DNA from: an uncultured Arcobacter sp.
GTDB taxonomy: Bacteria > Campylobacterota > Campylobacteria > Campylobacterales > Arcobacteraceae
Assembly: GCA_937860115.1 (NCBI GenBank)
Contig: CALMBI010000198.1
Coordinates: 1-11,412, forward strand
DNA: 11,412 nt
Direction of reading: 5' to 3'
Shown piece by piece: positions 1 through 5,937 of this stretch (position 1 is the first letter of the stretch; every line of letters begins with the position of its first letter). The translations under genes were made by a program, and so were the position numbers. Under the pieces are notes generated by a model that saw only the letters and a list, made by a program, of their open reading frames with translations, was not told the DNA's origin and did no database searches.

Positions 1-306
1 CACTTCCTTCGCTTCTGAGACGATTTCTGGGAAATCTTGGTAGTTTTCTATAATACAAATTTTTATATTATTCAGATTGATAAAATTTTGTAAATTTGAA
101 AGATCCTCTTTTTCATATCTAAAATCATCAAGATCAATATATAAATAATCATCATGAGTATCTTGTAAAAAATTATAGATAATAGAAGTTTTACCAGATA
201 ATTTTGGTCCATACAAAAAAGTTTTTTTATGGATTATTGAAATTTTTCTATCTAAAAGAGATGGAAAGTTAATTTTGTTTTCGTAAAGTGTTTCTAATAA
301 ATTCAT
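1..306 (-). CDS. P-loop ATP-binding protein, N-terminal 102 codons (partial)
   Basis: The minus strand is open from ATG at 306-304 to the left edge of the window, so only the first 102 residues are seen and the C-terminus is outside. Residues 33-41 read GPKLSGKTS, a clear Walker A loop (coded at 187-210), preceded by a beta-strand-like segment (KKTFLY). Residues 81-89 (IKICIIENY) form a hydrophobic strand ending in an acidic residue, a possible Walker B. This layout suits the AAA-type ATPases of the ATP-binding/DUF4143-like group; their role is generally unknown and I do not assign one. From memory, Helicobacter pylori also has a hypothetical ATP-binding protein beside rpsJ (HP1321), so the neighbourhood may be conserved. 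It is divergent from rpsJ. A possible ribosome-binding site (AAAAAGGA) lies about 17 nt upstream of the ATG, rather far. The ATPase fold is well supported; the function is not. Confidence 0.8.
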   Translation of the reverse strand, partial: MNLLETLYENKINFPSLLDRKISIIHKKTFLYGPKLSGKTSIIYNFLQDTHDDYLYIDLDDFRYEKEDLSNLQNFINLNNIKICIIENYQDFPEIVSEAKEV

Positions 307-322
307 ATAAAATTGTAATATA

Positions 323-339
323 TTCCTTTTTAAAAGGAA
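323..339. repeat. Perfect 8-bp-arm palindrome in the divergent intergenic region
   Basis: TTCCTTTT and AAAAGGAA flank a single central base. The site sits just downstream of the predicted minus-strand transcription start and supplies the AAGGA of the ATPase ribosome-binding site. It could be an operator or a minor hairpin, but purine/pyrimidine runs of this type also arise easily in AT-rich DNA. Confidence 0.35.
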
Positions 340-344
340 ATAAA

Positions 345-350
345 ATTATA
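345..350 (-). promoter_or_regulatory. Candidate -10 box of the minus-strand ATPase gene
   Basis: The complement of 345-350 reads TATAAT, a perfect -10 hexamer preceded by a T-run, about 39 nt upstream of the ATPase start codon. No -35 hexamer stands out, which is normal for Campylobacterota, whose sigma70 promoters often rely on the -10 and T-rich upstream DNA. In such AT-rich DNA a chance TATAAT is quite possible. Confidence 0.4.
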
Positions 351-388
351 AAAATCACTATTTTTGTTTATATTTATACATAATATTA

Positions 389-417
389 TTGACAAAAAAT
401 CTTTTTTTCGATACAAT
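389..417 (+). promoter_or_regulatory. Sigma70 promoter of the S10-spc operon
   Basis: TTGACA at 389-394 is a perfect -35 hexamer. TACAAT at 412-417 is a five-of-six -10 match, and the spacer is the optimal 17 nt. Transcription should begin near 423-426, giving a leader of about 60 nt before rpsJ. No comparable promoter is evident between later genes, so this is probably the main driver of the cluster. Confidence 0.8.
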
Positions 418-435
418 CCGCGCTCATACATAAGA

Positions 436-462
436 TCAGGGTTGTATTAAAATAATGCCTGA
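436..462 (+). promoter_or_regulatory. Leader hairpin upstream of rpsJ
   Basis: The predicted mRNA leader can fold as TCAG (436-439) paired with CTGA (459-462), a four-base bulge on the left side, then GTATTA (444-449) paired with TAATGC (453-458) across an AAA loop. One of these ten pairs is a T-G wobble. It ends 10 nt before the rpsJ ribosome-binding site. In E. coli a longer S10 leader is the site of L4-mediated autoregulation; whether this short hairpin has any such role is unknown. Confidence 0.4.
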
Positions 463-473
463 CGAGTTCTTTA

Positions 474-478
474 AAGGA
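474..478 (+). promoter_or_regulatory. Ribosome-binding site that fixes the rpsJ start
   Basis: AAGGA lies 6 nt before ATG 485. The in-frame ATG at 455 would add ten residues, has no well-placed Shine-Dalgarno and lies inside the leader hairpin, so 485 is the start. Confidence 0.8.
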
Positions 479-484
479 AAAAAA

Positions 485-799
485 ATGGAAAAAATTAGAT
501 TAAAGCTTAAAGCTTATGATCATAGAGTTTTAGACAGATCTGTTGCTTCTATCATTGAAGCTGTAAAACGAACAGGTGCTGAATTAGTTGGTCCAATTCC
601 AATGCCTACTAAATTCAGAAGATACACTGTTATTAAATCACCACACGTTAATAAATCAAGTAGAGAGCAATTTGAAATCAGAATTCATTCAAGAATTATC
701 GATATCGTTTCTGCAACTCCAGACACAATTGATTCATTAATGAAACTTGATCTTGCGCCTGAAGTAGACGTAGAAGTAAGATCAATGGGTAAAGAATAG
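485..799 (+). CDS. rpsJ: 30S ribosomal protein S10
   Basis: S10 (104 residues; the family is usually 102-105) sits in the 30S head and, as NusE, joins NusB in transcription antitermination. The protein begins MEKIRLKLKAYDHR, matching the conserved RIRLKAFDH start of the family, and has the conserved central PLPT-like turn (IPMPTKFRRYTV) and the SREQFEIRIHSR segment that follows the ribosome-inserted loop. The start at 485 is chosen because of the ribosome-binding site 6 nt upstream and the family length; an in-frame ATG ten codons earlier is rejected. It is the first gene of the superoperon, directly behind the promoter and leader hairpin, as in most bacteria. Stop TAG overlaps the AGGAGG of rplC. 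Confidence 0.98.
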   Translation: MEKIRLKLKAYDHRVLDRSVASIIEAVKRTGAELVGPIPMPTKFRRYTVIKSPHVNKSSREQFEIRIHSRIIDIVSATPDTIDSLMKLDLAPEVDVEVRSMGKE

Positions 800-809
800 G
801 AGGTAGTAG

Positions 810-1382
810 ATGGAATTTATCGTAGAAAAAATCGGGATGAGTAGAACTATTACAGTACCTTCAATACCTGTTACATTAGTAAGAGTATTAGATGCTAAAG
901 TTTGTGAAGTGAATGACGGTGTTGCAATTGTTGCTTACAGTGATGGTAAAAAATTCAATAAAGCAATTGAAGGTCAACAAAAAAAATATAACTTATCTAA
1001 AGAATTCAACAGATTTGCAACAATGAATGTAGCAAATACTGAAGCTGGTGATTTAGATAGATCTGCTCTAGTTGAAGGTGTAGTTGTTAAATCTACATTT
1101 AAAACAAAAGGTAGAGGATTTTCTGGTGTTGTAAAAAGATGGAACTTTGCTGGTGGTAGAGGATCACACGGACACAGAATGGGAAAAAGAACTGGTTCTA
1201 TTGGTAACTGTGAGTGGCCAGGAAGAGTTCAACCAGGTAAAAAAATGCCAGGTCAATATGGTAATGAAACAATTACTCATAAAAACAATGTAGTTTCATT
1301 TGATGGTGAAACAGGAATTTTAGTTCTTAAAGGAAGTGTTGCTGGTGCAAACGGTACTTTAGGTAAAGTAAGGATAGCATAA
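810..1382 (+). CDS. rplC: 50S ribosomal protein L3
   Basis: L3 (190 residues) is an early assembly protein whose long loop reaches towards the peptidyl-transferase centre. The sequence shows the starting VEKIGMSR motif (residues 5-12), the KTKGRGFSGVVKRW segment (98-111), the GSHGHRMGKRTGSIG segment (118-132) and PGKKMPGQYGNE (142-153), all diagnostic. At the position of the glutamine that PrmB methylates in enteric L3 (Gln150 of E. coli), this protein has Glu135 in GNCEWPG. I recall a similar GN-x-EWPG in Helicobacter, so it is probably a lineage trait. A strong AGGAGG at 798-803, overlapping the rpsJ stop, lies 6 nt before the ATG. The stop overlaps the rplD start by one base (TAATG). Confidence 0.98.
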   Translation: MEFIVEKIGMSRTITVPSIPVTLVRVLDAKVCEVNDGVAIVAYSDGKKFNKAIEGQQKKYNLSKEFNRFATMNVANTEAGDLDRSALVEGVVVKSTFKTKGRGFSGVVKRWNFAGGRGSHGHRMGKRTGSIGNCEWPGRVQPGKKMPGQYGNETITHKNNVVSFDGETGILVLKGSVAGANGTLGKVRIA

Positions 1383-1987
1383 TGTCTAAATTAGTAGTAT
1401 TAAACGATAAATTTGAAGCAAATGGTGAGATCGTATTACCAGAGAAATTTCAAGGTATCAACGCACACAATTTACATTTATATGTAAAGTCATATTTAGC
1501 ATCATTGAGATCAAATACGGCTAGAGTTAAAAACAGAAGCGAAGTAAGTGGTGGTGGTAAAAAACCTAAATCACAAAAAGGTAGTGGAGCTGCTAGATGG
1601 GGTTCAAAAAGATCACCATTATTCGTTGGTGGGGGTCAAGTATTTGGTCCATCAAATAGAAATTACGATCAAAAAATTAACAAAAAACAAAAAGTATTAG
1701 CATTACAATATGCTATTAATGCTCAAGCTGAAAGAGGAGCTCTTTTTGTAGTTGATTCAGTAAAAGTAGAATCTGCAAAAACTAAAGATGCTGCTGCAAT
1801 CGTTAATAAATTAAATAAAAGAGATATGTTAATTGTTGTTGATCAATTTGATGACAATACATACTTAGCGTTTAGAAATATTAAAAATTGTTATGTGATT
1901 GAAAAATCAGAATTAAATGCTTATGCAGTAGCTGCATTTCACTCAGTAATGATTGAAAAAGCTGTTATTGATAGCTTAATAGCGTAA
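1382..1987 (+). CDS. rplD: 50S ribosomal protein L4
   Basis: L4 (201 residues; E. coli has the same length) lines the nascent-peptide exit tunnel with L22. The long basic tunnel loop is clear at about residues 44-97, with SGGGKKPKSQKGSGAARWGS followed by FVGGGQVFGP, the classic L4 signature. The C-terminal half is the Rossmann-like domain, including MLIVVDQFD (about 148-156). In E. coli L4 also represses the S10 operon; here only a short leader hairpin exists upstream of rpsJ, so such control cannot be assumed. Translation is coupled to rplC through a TAATG overlap. Confidence 0.98.
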   Translation: MSKLVVLNDKFEANGEIVLPEKFQGINAHNLHLYVKSYLASLRSNTARVKNRSEVSGGGKKPKSQKGSGAARWGSKRSPLFVGGGQVFGPSNRNYDQKINKKQKVLALQYAINAQAERGALFVVDSVKVESAKTKDAAAIVNKLNKRDMLIVVDQFDDNTYLAFRNIKNCYVIEKSELNAYAVAAFHSVMIEKAVIDSLIA

Positions 1988-2002
1988 GGGAAAGGGTACA
2001 AT

Positions 2003-2284
2003 ATGGCAGATATTACAGATATCAAATCAATCCTTTATACAGAAAAAACGATCTCTTTACAAGAAAATGGAGTAATCGTTGTTCAAACTAGTCCTAGAAT
2101 GACTAAAAATGGATTAAAAGAGGTATTTAAAGAGTATTTTGGTGTAACACCTAAAAATGTAAATTCTTTAAGACAAGATGGTAAAGTGAAAAGATTTAGA
2201 GGTAGAGCTGGTCAAAGAGCTGATTTCAAAAAGTTTTATGTAACATTACCAGATGGCGCTCAAATAGCGAACCTATCGGCATAA
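2003..2284 (+). CDS. rplW: 50S ribosomal protein L23
   Basis: L23 (93 residues, normal length) sits at the tunnel exit and is the docking site for trigger factor and the signal recognition particle. Visible family features are the N-terminal ILYTEKTISLQE, corresponding to the conserved P-x-x-TEK-x-x start, the VFKEYFGVTPKNVNSL helix-strand, and the basic KVKRFRGRAGQRADFKKFYV stretch that includes the loop reaching into the tunnel. The gap from rplD is 15 nt, the longest in the first half of the cluster, and its ribosome-binding site is a modest GGGAAAGGG tract. The stop is fused to the Shine-Dalgarno of rplB. Confidence 0.97.
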   Translation: MADITDIKSILYTEKTISLQENGVIVVQTSPRMTKNGLKEVFKEYFGVTPKNVNSLRQDGKVKRFRGRAGQRADFKKFYVTLPDGAQIANLSA

Positions 2285-2294
2285 GGAAGTAAAG

Positions 2295-3122
2295 ATGGCA
2301 ATTAAAAAATTTAGACCTATTACACCTGCTAGAAGATTTATGAGTGTTATGGATACTTCTGATATCACTTCTAAACCAACAGTAAGATCACTTTTAGTAA
2401 AAGTAAAAGCTACTGCAGGAAGAAACAATAACGGAAGAATCACTTCAAGACATAAAGAAGCTGGTGCAAAAAAGAATTATAGAATTATCGATTTTAAAAG
2501 AAATAAATTTGATATTCCAGGAACAATCTCAACTGTTGAGTACGATCCATACAGAAACTGTAGAATTTGTCTTGTAACATATGCGGATGGAGAAAAAAGA
2601 TATATTCTTCAAGCTAGCGGTATGCAAGTAGGAGATAAAGTTCAATCAGCTGTAAGTGGACTTGATATCAAAACTGGAAATGCTATGCAACTTATGAGTA
2701 TTCCTGTTGGAACAATGGTTCACAACATCGAATTAAATCCAGGACACGGTGGTCAAATTGCTAGATCTGCTGGTGGTTATGCACAAGTAATGGGTAGAGA
2801 AGACAAATATGTTATCATGAGATTGCCAAGTGGTGAGATGAGAAAAGTACTTGGTGTTTGTATGGCAACAATCGGTGTAGTTGGAAATGAAGATTTCTCT
2901 AACATGGTAATTGGTAAAGCTGGTAGAGCTAGACATATGGGAATTAGACCACAAACAAGAGGATCTGCAATGAACCCAATCGATCACCCACATGGTGGAG
3001 GAGAAGGTAAAACTGGTCCAGGTAGACATCCTGTTACTCCATGGGGTATGCCAACTAAAGGTTATAAAACTAGAAAGAAAAAAGCTAGTGATAAACTAAT
3101 TATCTCAAAAAGAAAAAAATAA
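2295..3122 (+). CDS. rplB: 50S ribosomal protein L2
   Basis: L2 (275 residues; typical 273-277) binds 23S rRNA near the subunit interface and is needed for subunit joining and peptidyl-transferase activity. The N-terminal OB-like domain and central SH3-like domain are recognisable (GRNNNGRITSRHKEAG at 42-57, PGTISTVEYDPYRNCRICLV at 75-94, HNIELNPGHGGQIARSAG at 143-160). The C-terminal signature MNPIDHPHGGGEGKTGPGR (226-244) contains the conserved histidine (H231) equivalent to the functionally important His229 of E. coli. The C-terminus is very basic. The gene starts 10 nt after rplW, with AAGGA at 2283-2287 overlapping the rplW stop. Confidence 0.99.
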   Translation: MAIKKFRPITPARRFMSVMDTSDITSKPTVRSLLVKVKATAGRNNNGRITSRHKEAGAKKNYRIIDFKRNKFDIPGTISTVEYDPYRNCRICLVTYADGEKRYILQASGMQVGDKVQSAVSGLDIKTGNAMQLMSIPVGTMVHNIELNPGHGGQIARSAGGYAQVMGREDKYVIMRLPSGEMRKVLGVCMATIGVVGNEDFSNMVIGKAGRARHMGIRPQTRGSAMNPIDHPHGGGEGKTGPGRHPVTPWGMPTKGYKTRKKKASDKLIISKRKK

Positions 3123-3132
3123 GGGTTAAGTG

Positions 3133-3411
3133 ATGGCAAGAAGTATTAAAAAAGGTCCATTTGTTGATGCTCATTTAGCAAAAAAAGTGGCTAAAGCTGT
3201 AGAAACTAACGATAAAAAACCAATTAAAACTTGGTCAAGAAGAAGTACGATTTTACCAACTATGATAGGATTAACATTTACTGTTCACAATGGAAGAAAC
3301 TTTGTACCAGTAACTATTACTGAAAATCATATCGGTTATAAATTAGGTGAGTTTGCACCAACTAGAACATTCAAAGGACACAAAGGTTCTGTTCAAAGAA
3401 AGGTAGGATAA
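3133..3411 (+). CDS. rpsS: 30S ribosomal protein S19
   Basis: S19 (92 residues; E. coli 92) lies in the 30S head, pairs with S13 and contacts the A-site tRNA region. It begins MARSIKKGPFVDAHL and contains TWSRRSTILPTMIGLTFTVHNGR and KLGEFAPTRTFKGH, all hallmark segments. A GTG at 3130 is in frame immediately before the ATG, but ATG 3133 gives the family N-terminus (MxRSxKKGPF) and sits 7 nt behind the AAGGG at 3121-3125, which overlaps the rplB stop. The spacing to rplB is 10 nt. Confidence 0.98.
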   Translation: MARSIKKGPFVDAHLAKKVAKAVETNDKKPIKTWSRRSTILPTMIGLTFTVHNGRNFVPVTITENHIGYKLGEFAPTRTFKGHKGSVQRKVG

Positions 3412-3417
3412 TAATCG

Positions 3418-3747
3418 ATGAGTAAAGCAACATTAAAATTTATTAGACTTTCTCCAATCAAAGCTAGATTAGTAGCTAGAGAAGTTCAAGGTATGAATGC
3501 TGAAGTAGCAATCGCTTCTTTAGAATTTACTCCAAATAAAGCAGCTGGAATTATTGCAAAAGTTATTGCTTCTGCAGTGGCTAATGCTGGTTTAGAATCA
3601 GAAAATGCAGTTGTTACTAGCTGTAGAGTTGATAAAGGTCCAGTTCTTAAGAGATTTACTCCAAGAGCAAGAGGAAGTGCATCACCTAAACATAAACCTA
3701 CTGCGCACATTTATGTTGAAGTAGCTGCAATAGAAGGAGACAAGTAA
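3418..3747 (+). CDS. rplV: 50S ribosomal protein L22
   Basis: L22 (109 residues; E. coli 110) contacts all domains of 23S rRNA, and its beta-hairpin lines the exit tunnel beside L4. The body shows RLSPIKARLVAREVQGM (10-26) and the alanine-rich helical core (AAGIIAKVIASAVANA, 42-57). The hairpin region is about residues 78-97 (LKRFTPRARGSASPKHKPTA) followed by the closing strand HIYVEV. Macrolide-resistance changes in other species map to this hairpin; nothing here looks altered in length. AGGA at 3405-3408, within the end of rpsS, is 9 nt before the ATG. Confidence 0.98.
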   Translation: MSKATLKFIRLSPIKARLVAREVQGMNAEVAIASLEFTPNKAAGIIAKVIASAVANAGLESENAVVTSCRVDKGPVLKRFTPRARGSASPKHKPTAHIYVEVAAIEGDK

Positions 3748-3748
3748 T

Positions 3749-4453
3749 ATGGGTCAAAAAGTTAATCCAATTGGACTAAGATTAGGAATCAATAGAAACT
3801 GGGAAAGCAGATGGTTTCCAAGTTTTGATAAAATGCCTGCTAATATTGCAGAAGATGATAAAATCAGAAAATTTATCAAAAAAGAATTATATTATGCTGG
3901 TATTGCACAAACAGTTATCGAAAGAACTGCTAAAAAAGTAAGAGTTACTATCGTTGCTGCTAAACCAGGTATCATTATTGGTAAAAAAGGTGCAGATGTA
4001 GAAAAGATCAAAACAAGTCTTGCTACATTAGTTGGAAAAGAGATAGCTGTTAATATCAAAGAAGAAAGAAAACCTTTCTTATCTGCTCAATTAGCTGCTG
4101 AAAATGTTGCTCAACAATTAGAAAGAAGGGTTGCATTTAGAAGAGCTATGAAAAGAGTTATGCAAAACGCTATCAAAGCTGGTGCAAAAGGGATCAAAGT
4201 TTCTGTTTCTGGAAGACTTGGTGGAGCTGAAATGGCTAGAACTGAGTGGTACTTAGAGGGAAGAGTTCCATTGCATACATTAAGAGCAAAAGTTGATTAT
4301 GGATTCGCTGAAGGTCACACGACTTATGGATGTATCGGTATCAAAGTTTGGATCTTCAAAGGTGAAGTACTTGCAAAAGGTATCCAACCAGAGAGAAACG
4401 AAGAGTCTGATAACAAAAAAAGAAGACCAAGTAAACCAAGAAGAGGTAACTAA
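3749..4453 (+). CDS. rpsC: 30S ribosomal protein S3
   Basis: S3 (234 residues; E. coli 233) lines the mRNA entry channel of the 30S head. The N-terminal MGQKVNPIGLRLG is diagnostic. A type II KH domain spans about residues 40-108, with the GxxG loop GKKG at 78-81. The basic patch FRRAMKRVMQ has R131, R132 and K135 at the same positions as the residues linked to mRNA helicase activity in E. coli. The C-terminal domain carries SGRLGGAEMARTEWYLEGRVPLHTLRA (154-180, written here in part as a motif) and ends in a lysine/arginine-rich tail. It starts one base after the rplV stop; its AAGGAG (3734-3739) lies inside rplV. Confidence 0.98.
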   Translation: MGQKVNPIGLRLGINRNWESRWFPSFDKMPANIAEDDKIRKFIKKELYYAGIAQTVIERTAKKVRVTIVAAKPGIIIGKKGADVEKIKTSLATLVGKEIAVNIKEERKPFLSAQLAAENVAQQLERRVAFRRAMKRVMQNAIKAGAKGIKVSVSGRLGGAEMARTEWYLEGRVPLHTLRAKVDYGFAEGHTTYGCIGIKVWIFKGEVLAKGIQPERNEESDNKKRRPSKPRRGN

Positions 4454-4455
4454 TC

Positions 4456-4881
4456 ATGTTAATGCCTAAAAGAACAAAATATAGAAAAGTAATGAAAGGT
4501 CGAAATAGAGGAGTAGCTGGAAGAGGAAACGAACTAGCTTACGGAACTATTGGACTTAAAGCATTAGAGCACGGAAGAATCGATTCAAGACAAATTGAAG
4601 CGGCGAGAATTGCAATGACAAGAAAAGTAAAAAGAACTGGAAAAGTTTGGATTACAGTTTTCCCAGCAAAACCTTTAACTGCTAAACCACTTGAAACGAG
4701 AATGGGTAAAGGTAAAGGAAGTGTTGATAAATGGGTTATGAACATTAAGCCAGGAAGAATTTGTTTTGAGATGGCTGGTGTTGAAGAATCATTAGCAAGA
4801 GAAGCATTAACTTTAGCTCTTCACAAATTACCATTTAAAACAAAAATTGTAACATTAGAGGCACAAAATGATATATTCTGA
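4456..4881 (+). CDS. rplP: 50S ribosomal protein L16
   Basis: L16 (141 residues; E. coli 136) organises the A-site side of the 50S central protuberance. The start MLMPKRTKYRKVMKGRNRG matches the family (MLxPKRTKFRKxxKGRxRG), so ATG 4456 is preferred to the ATG at 4462. The conserved RMGKGKG is at 82-88; R82 corresponds to Arg81, which is hydroxylated in E. coli by the YcfD oxygenase (that modification is not implied here). The protein has a slightly longer C-terminus (LEAQNDIF), the end of which is coded in the 14-nt overlap with rpmC. AGAGG lies 9 nt before the start, inside rpsC. Confidence 0.98.
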   Translation: MLMPKRTKYRKVMKGRNRGVAGRGNELAYGTIGLKALEHGRIDSRQIEAARIAMTRKVKRTGKVWITVFPAKPLTAKPLETRMGKGKGSVDKWVMNIKPGRICFEMAGVEESLAREALTLALHKLPFKTKIVTLEAQNDIF

Positions 4882-5059
4882 TTTAAATACTAAAAGTTTA
4901 GAAGAGTTAAAAGCTTTATTAAAAGAGAAAAAGGTGTTATTGTTTGAACTTAGAGCTAAGTTAAAAACAATGCAATTAACGAACACAAGTGAGTTAAAAC
5001 TAGTTAAAAAAGATATAGCTAGAATTCAAACTGCTATCGTTGCAGTTAGTGCAAACTAA
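4868..5059 (+). CDS. rpmC: 50S ribosomal protein L29
   Basis: L29 (63 residues, normal for the family) is a small two-helix protein near the tunnel exit beside L23. The sequence starts MIYSDLNTKSLEELKALLKE and continues FELRAKLKTMQLTN and VKKDIARIQTAI, matching the antiparallel coiled-coil form of L29 and its conserved (L/F)R-x-(K/Q) motif. The start lies 14 nt inside the end of rplP, with AGAGG at 4857-4861 six bases upstream; the next in-frame ATG would be far into the first helix. The overlap suggests translational coupling of the two large-subunit proteins. Confidence 0.96.
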   Translation: MIYSDLNTKSLEELKALLKEKKVLLFELRAKLKTMQLTNTSELKLVKKDIARIQTAIVAVSAN

Positions 5060-5062
5060 GGA
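5058..5062 (+). promoter_or_regulatory. Ribosome-binding site that fixes the rpsQ start
   Basis: AAGGA, whose two adenines belong to the rpmC stop codon, is 7 nt before ATG 5070. A start at ATG 5040, in frame and ten codons earlier, would overlap rpmC and add residues foreign to S17. Confidence 0.75.
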
Positions 5063-5069
5063 TAAGAAT

Positions 5070-5324
5070 ATGACTTCACATAAAAGAGAAATTCAAGGTG
5101 TTGTGGTAAAAAGAAGTGGAGATAAAACAGTTTCTATTTTAGTAACTAGATCAGTACTTCATCCAAAATATCACAAAACTGTTAAAAGATTCAAAAAATA
5201 TTTAGTTCATGATGAAAAAAATGAAGTGAATGTTGGTGATACAATTTCTGCTGTTGAATGCAGACCATTATCTAAAACTAAATCTTTTAGATTAAAAACA
5301 ATTATCGCAGCGGGAGTTAACTAA
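5070..5324 (+). CDS. rpsQ: 30S ribosomal protein S17
   Basis: S17 (84 residues, identical in length to E. coli S17) is a primary 16S rRNA-binding protein of the 30S body, with an OB-fold. The conserved pattern is visible: REIQGVVVKRSGDKTVSILV at the N-terminus, HPKYHKTVKRFKKYLVHDE in the middle, and NVGDTISAVECRPLSKTKSFRL, the family signature (G-D-x-V-x-I-x-E-x-R-P-L-S-K-x-K). ATG 5070 is chosen for its ribosome-binding site and the family length. The gap from rpmC is 10 nt; the stop overlaps the rplN start by one base (TAATG). Confidence 0.97.
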   Translation: MTSHKREIQGVVVKRSGDKTVSILVTRSVLHPKYHKTVKRFKKYLVHDEKNEVNVGDTISAVECRPLSKTKSFRLKTIIAAGVN

Positions 5325-5695
5325 TGATTCAAAGTTTTACTAGATTAAATGTAGCTGATAATAGTGGTGCTAAAGAGATTATGTGTATTAAAGTTTTAGG
5401 TGGATCAAAAAGAAGATATGCAACAGTAGGTGACGTTATCGTTGCTTCTGTTAAAAAAGCTGTTCCACATGCACCTAAAATTAAAAGAGGTCAAGTAGTT
5501 AAAGCTGTTATCGTTAGAACTCATAAAGAGGTTCAAAGAGAAAACGGATCTTTAATTAGATTTGATGACAATGCAGCAGTAATCATTGATGCAAAAAGAG
5601 AGCCAGTTGGTACAAGGATTTTTGGACCAGTTGCAAGAGAAGTTAGATACGGTGGATTTATGAAAATCGTTTCACTAGCTCCGGAGGTATTATAA
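5324..5695 (+). CDS. rplN: 50S ribosomal protein L14
   Basis: L14 (123 residues; the family is 121-123) lies at the subunit interface, forms bridges with the 30S and is the binding site of the silencing factor RsfS in other bacteria. The N-terminus MIQSFTRLNVADNSGAKEIMCIKVLGGS and the signature RREN-type region (VQRENGSLIRFDDNAAVII, 66-84) are clear, as is GTRIFGPVAREVR near the end. Translation is coupled to rpsQ through TAATG. Codon use is the same AGA-rich pattern as in its neighbours. Confidence 0.98.
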   Translation: MIQSFTRLNVADNSGAKEIMCIKVLGGSKRRYATVGDVIVASVKKAVPHAPKIKRGQVVKAVIVRTHKEVQRENGSLIRFDDNAAVIIDAKREPVGTRIFGPVAREVRYGGFMKIVSLAPEVL

Positions 5696-5696
5696 T

Positions 5697-5936
5697 ATGG
5701 CAACTAAATATAAAATTAAAAAAGGTGATACTGTAAAAATTATCGCTGGTGATGATAAAGGTAAAGTTAGCGAAGTTATCGCAGTTTTCCCAAAAACTGG
5801 AAAAGTTCTTGTAAAAGACTGTAAAATCGCTAAAAAAACTGTAAAACCTGATTCTGAAAAAAACCCAGATGGTGGTTTTGTAAATAAAGAGATGCCAATA
5901 GATATCTCTAATGTAGCAAAAGTAGAAGGTGAATAA
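5697..5936 (+). CDS. rplX: 50S ribosomal protein L24
   Basis: L24 (79 residues) is an early 50S assembly initiator near the tunnel exit. It carries the KOW motif at about residues 8-30 (KKGDTVKIIAGDDKGKVSEVI), then KVLVKDCKIAKKTVKP, the conserved second segment. It is about 25 residues shorter than E. coli L24, ending soon after the ISNVAKVE strand; I regard this as the compact form found in Campylobacterota, not a truncation, since the reading frame is clean and rplE follows at once. GGAGG at 5683-5687 is 9 nt before the ATG, and the gap from rplN is one base. Confidence 0.96.
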   Translation: MATKYKIKKGDTVKIIAGDDKGKVSEVIAVFPKTGKVLVKDCKIAKKTVKPDSEKNPDGGFVNKEMPIDISNVAKVEGE

Positions 5937-5937
5937 G

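Noticed and set aside
455..484. Ten-residue N-terminal extension of S10 from ATG 455
   Set aside because: It has no well-spaced Shine-Dalgarno and lies in the leader hairpin. ATG 485 has AAGGA 6 nt upstream and gives the family N-terminus and length.
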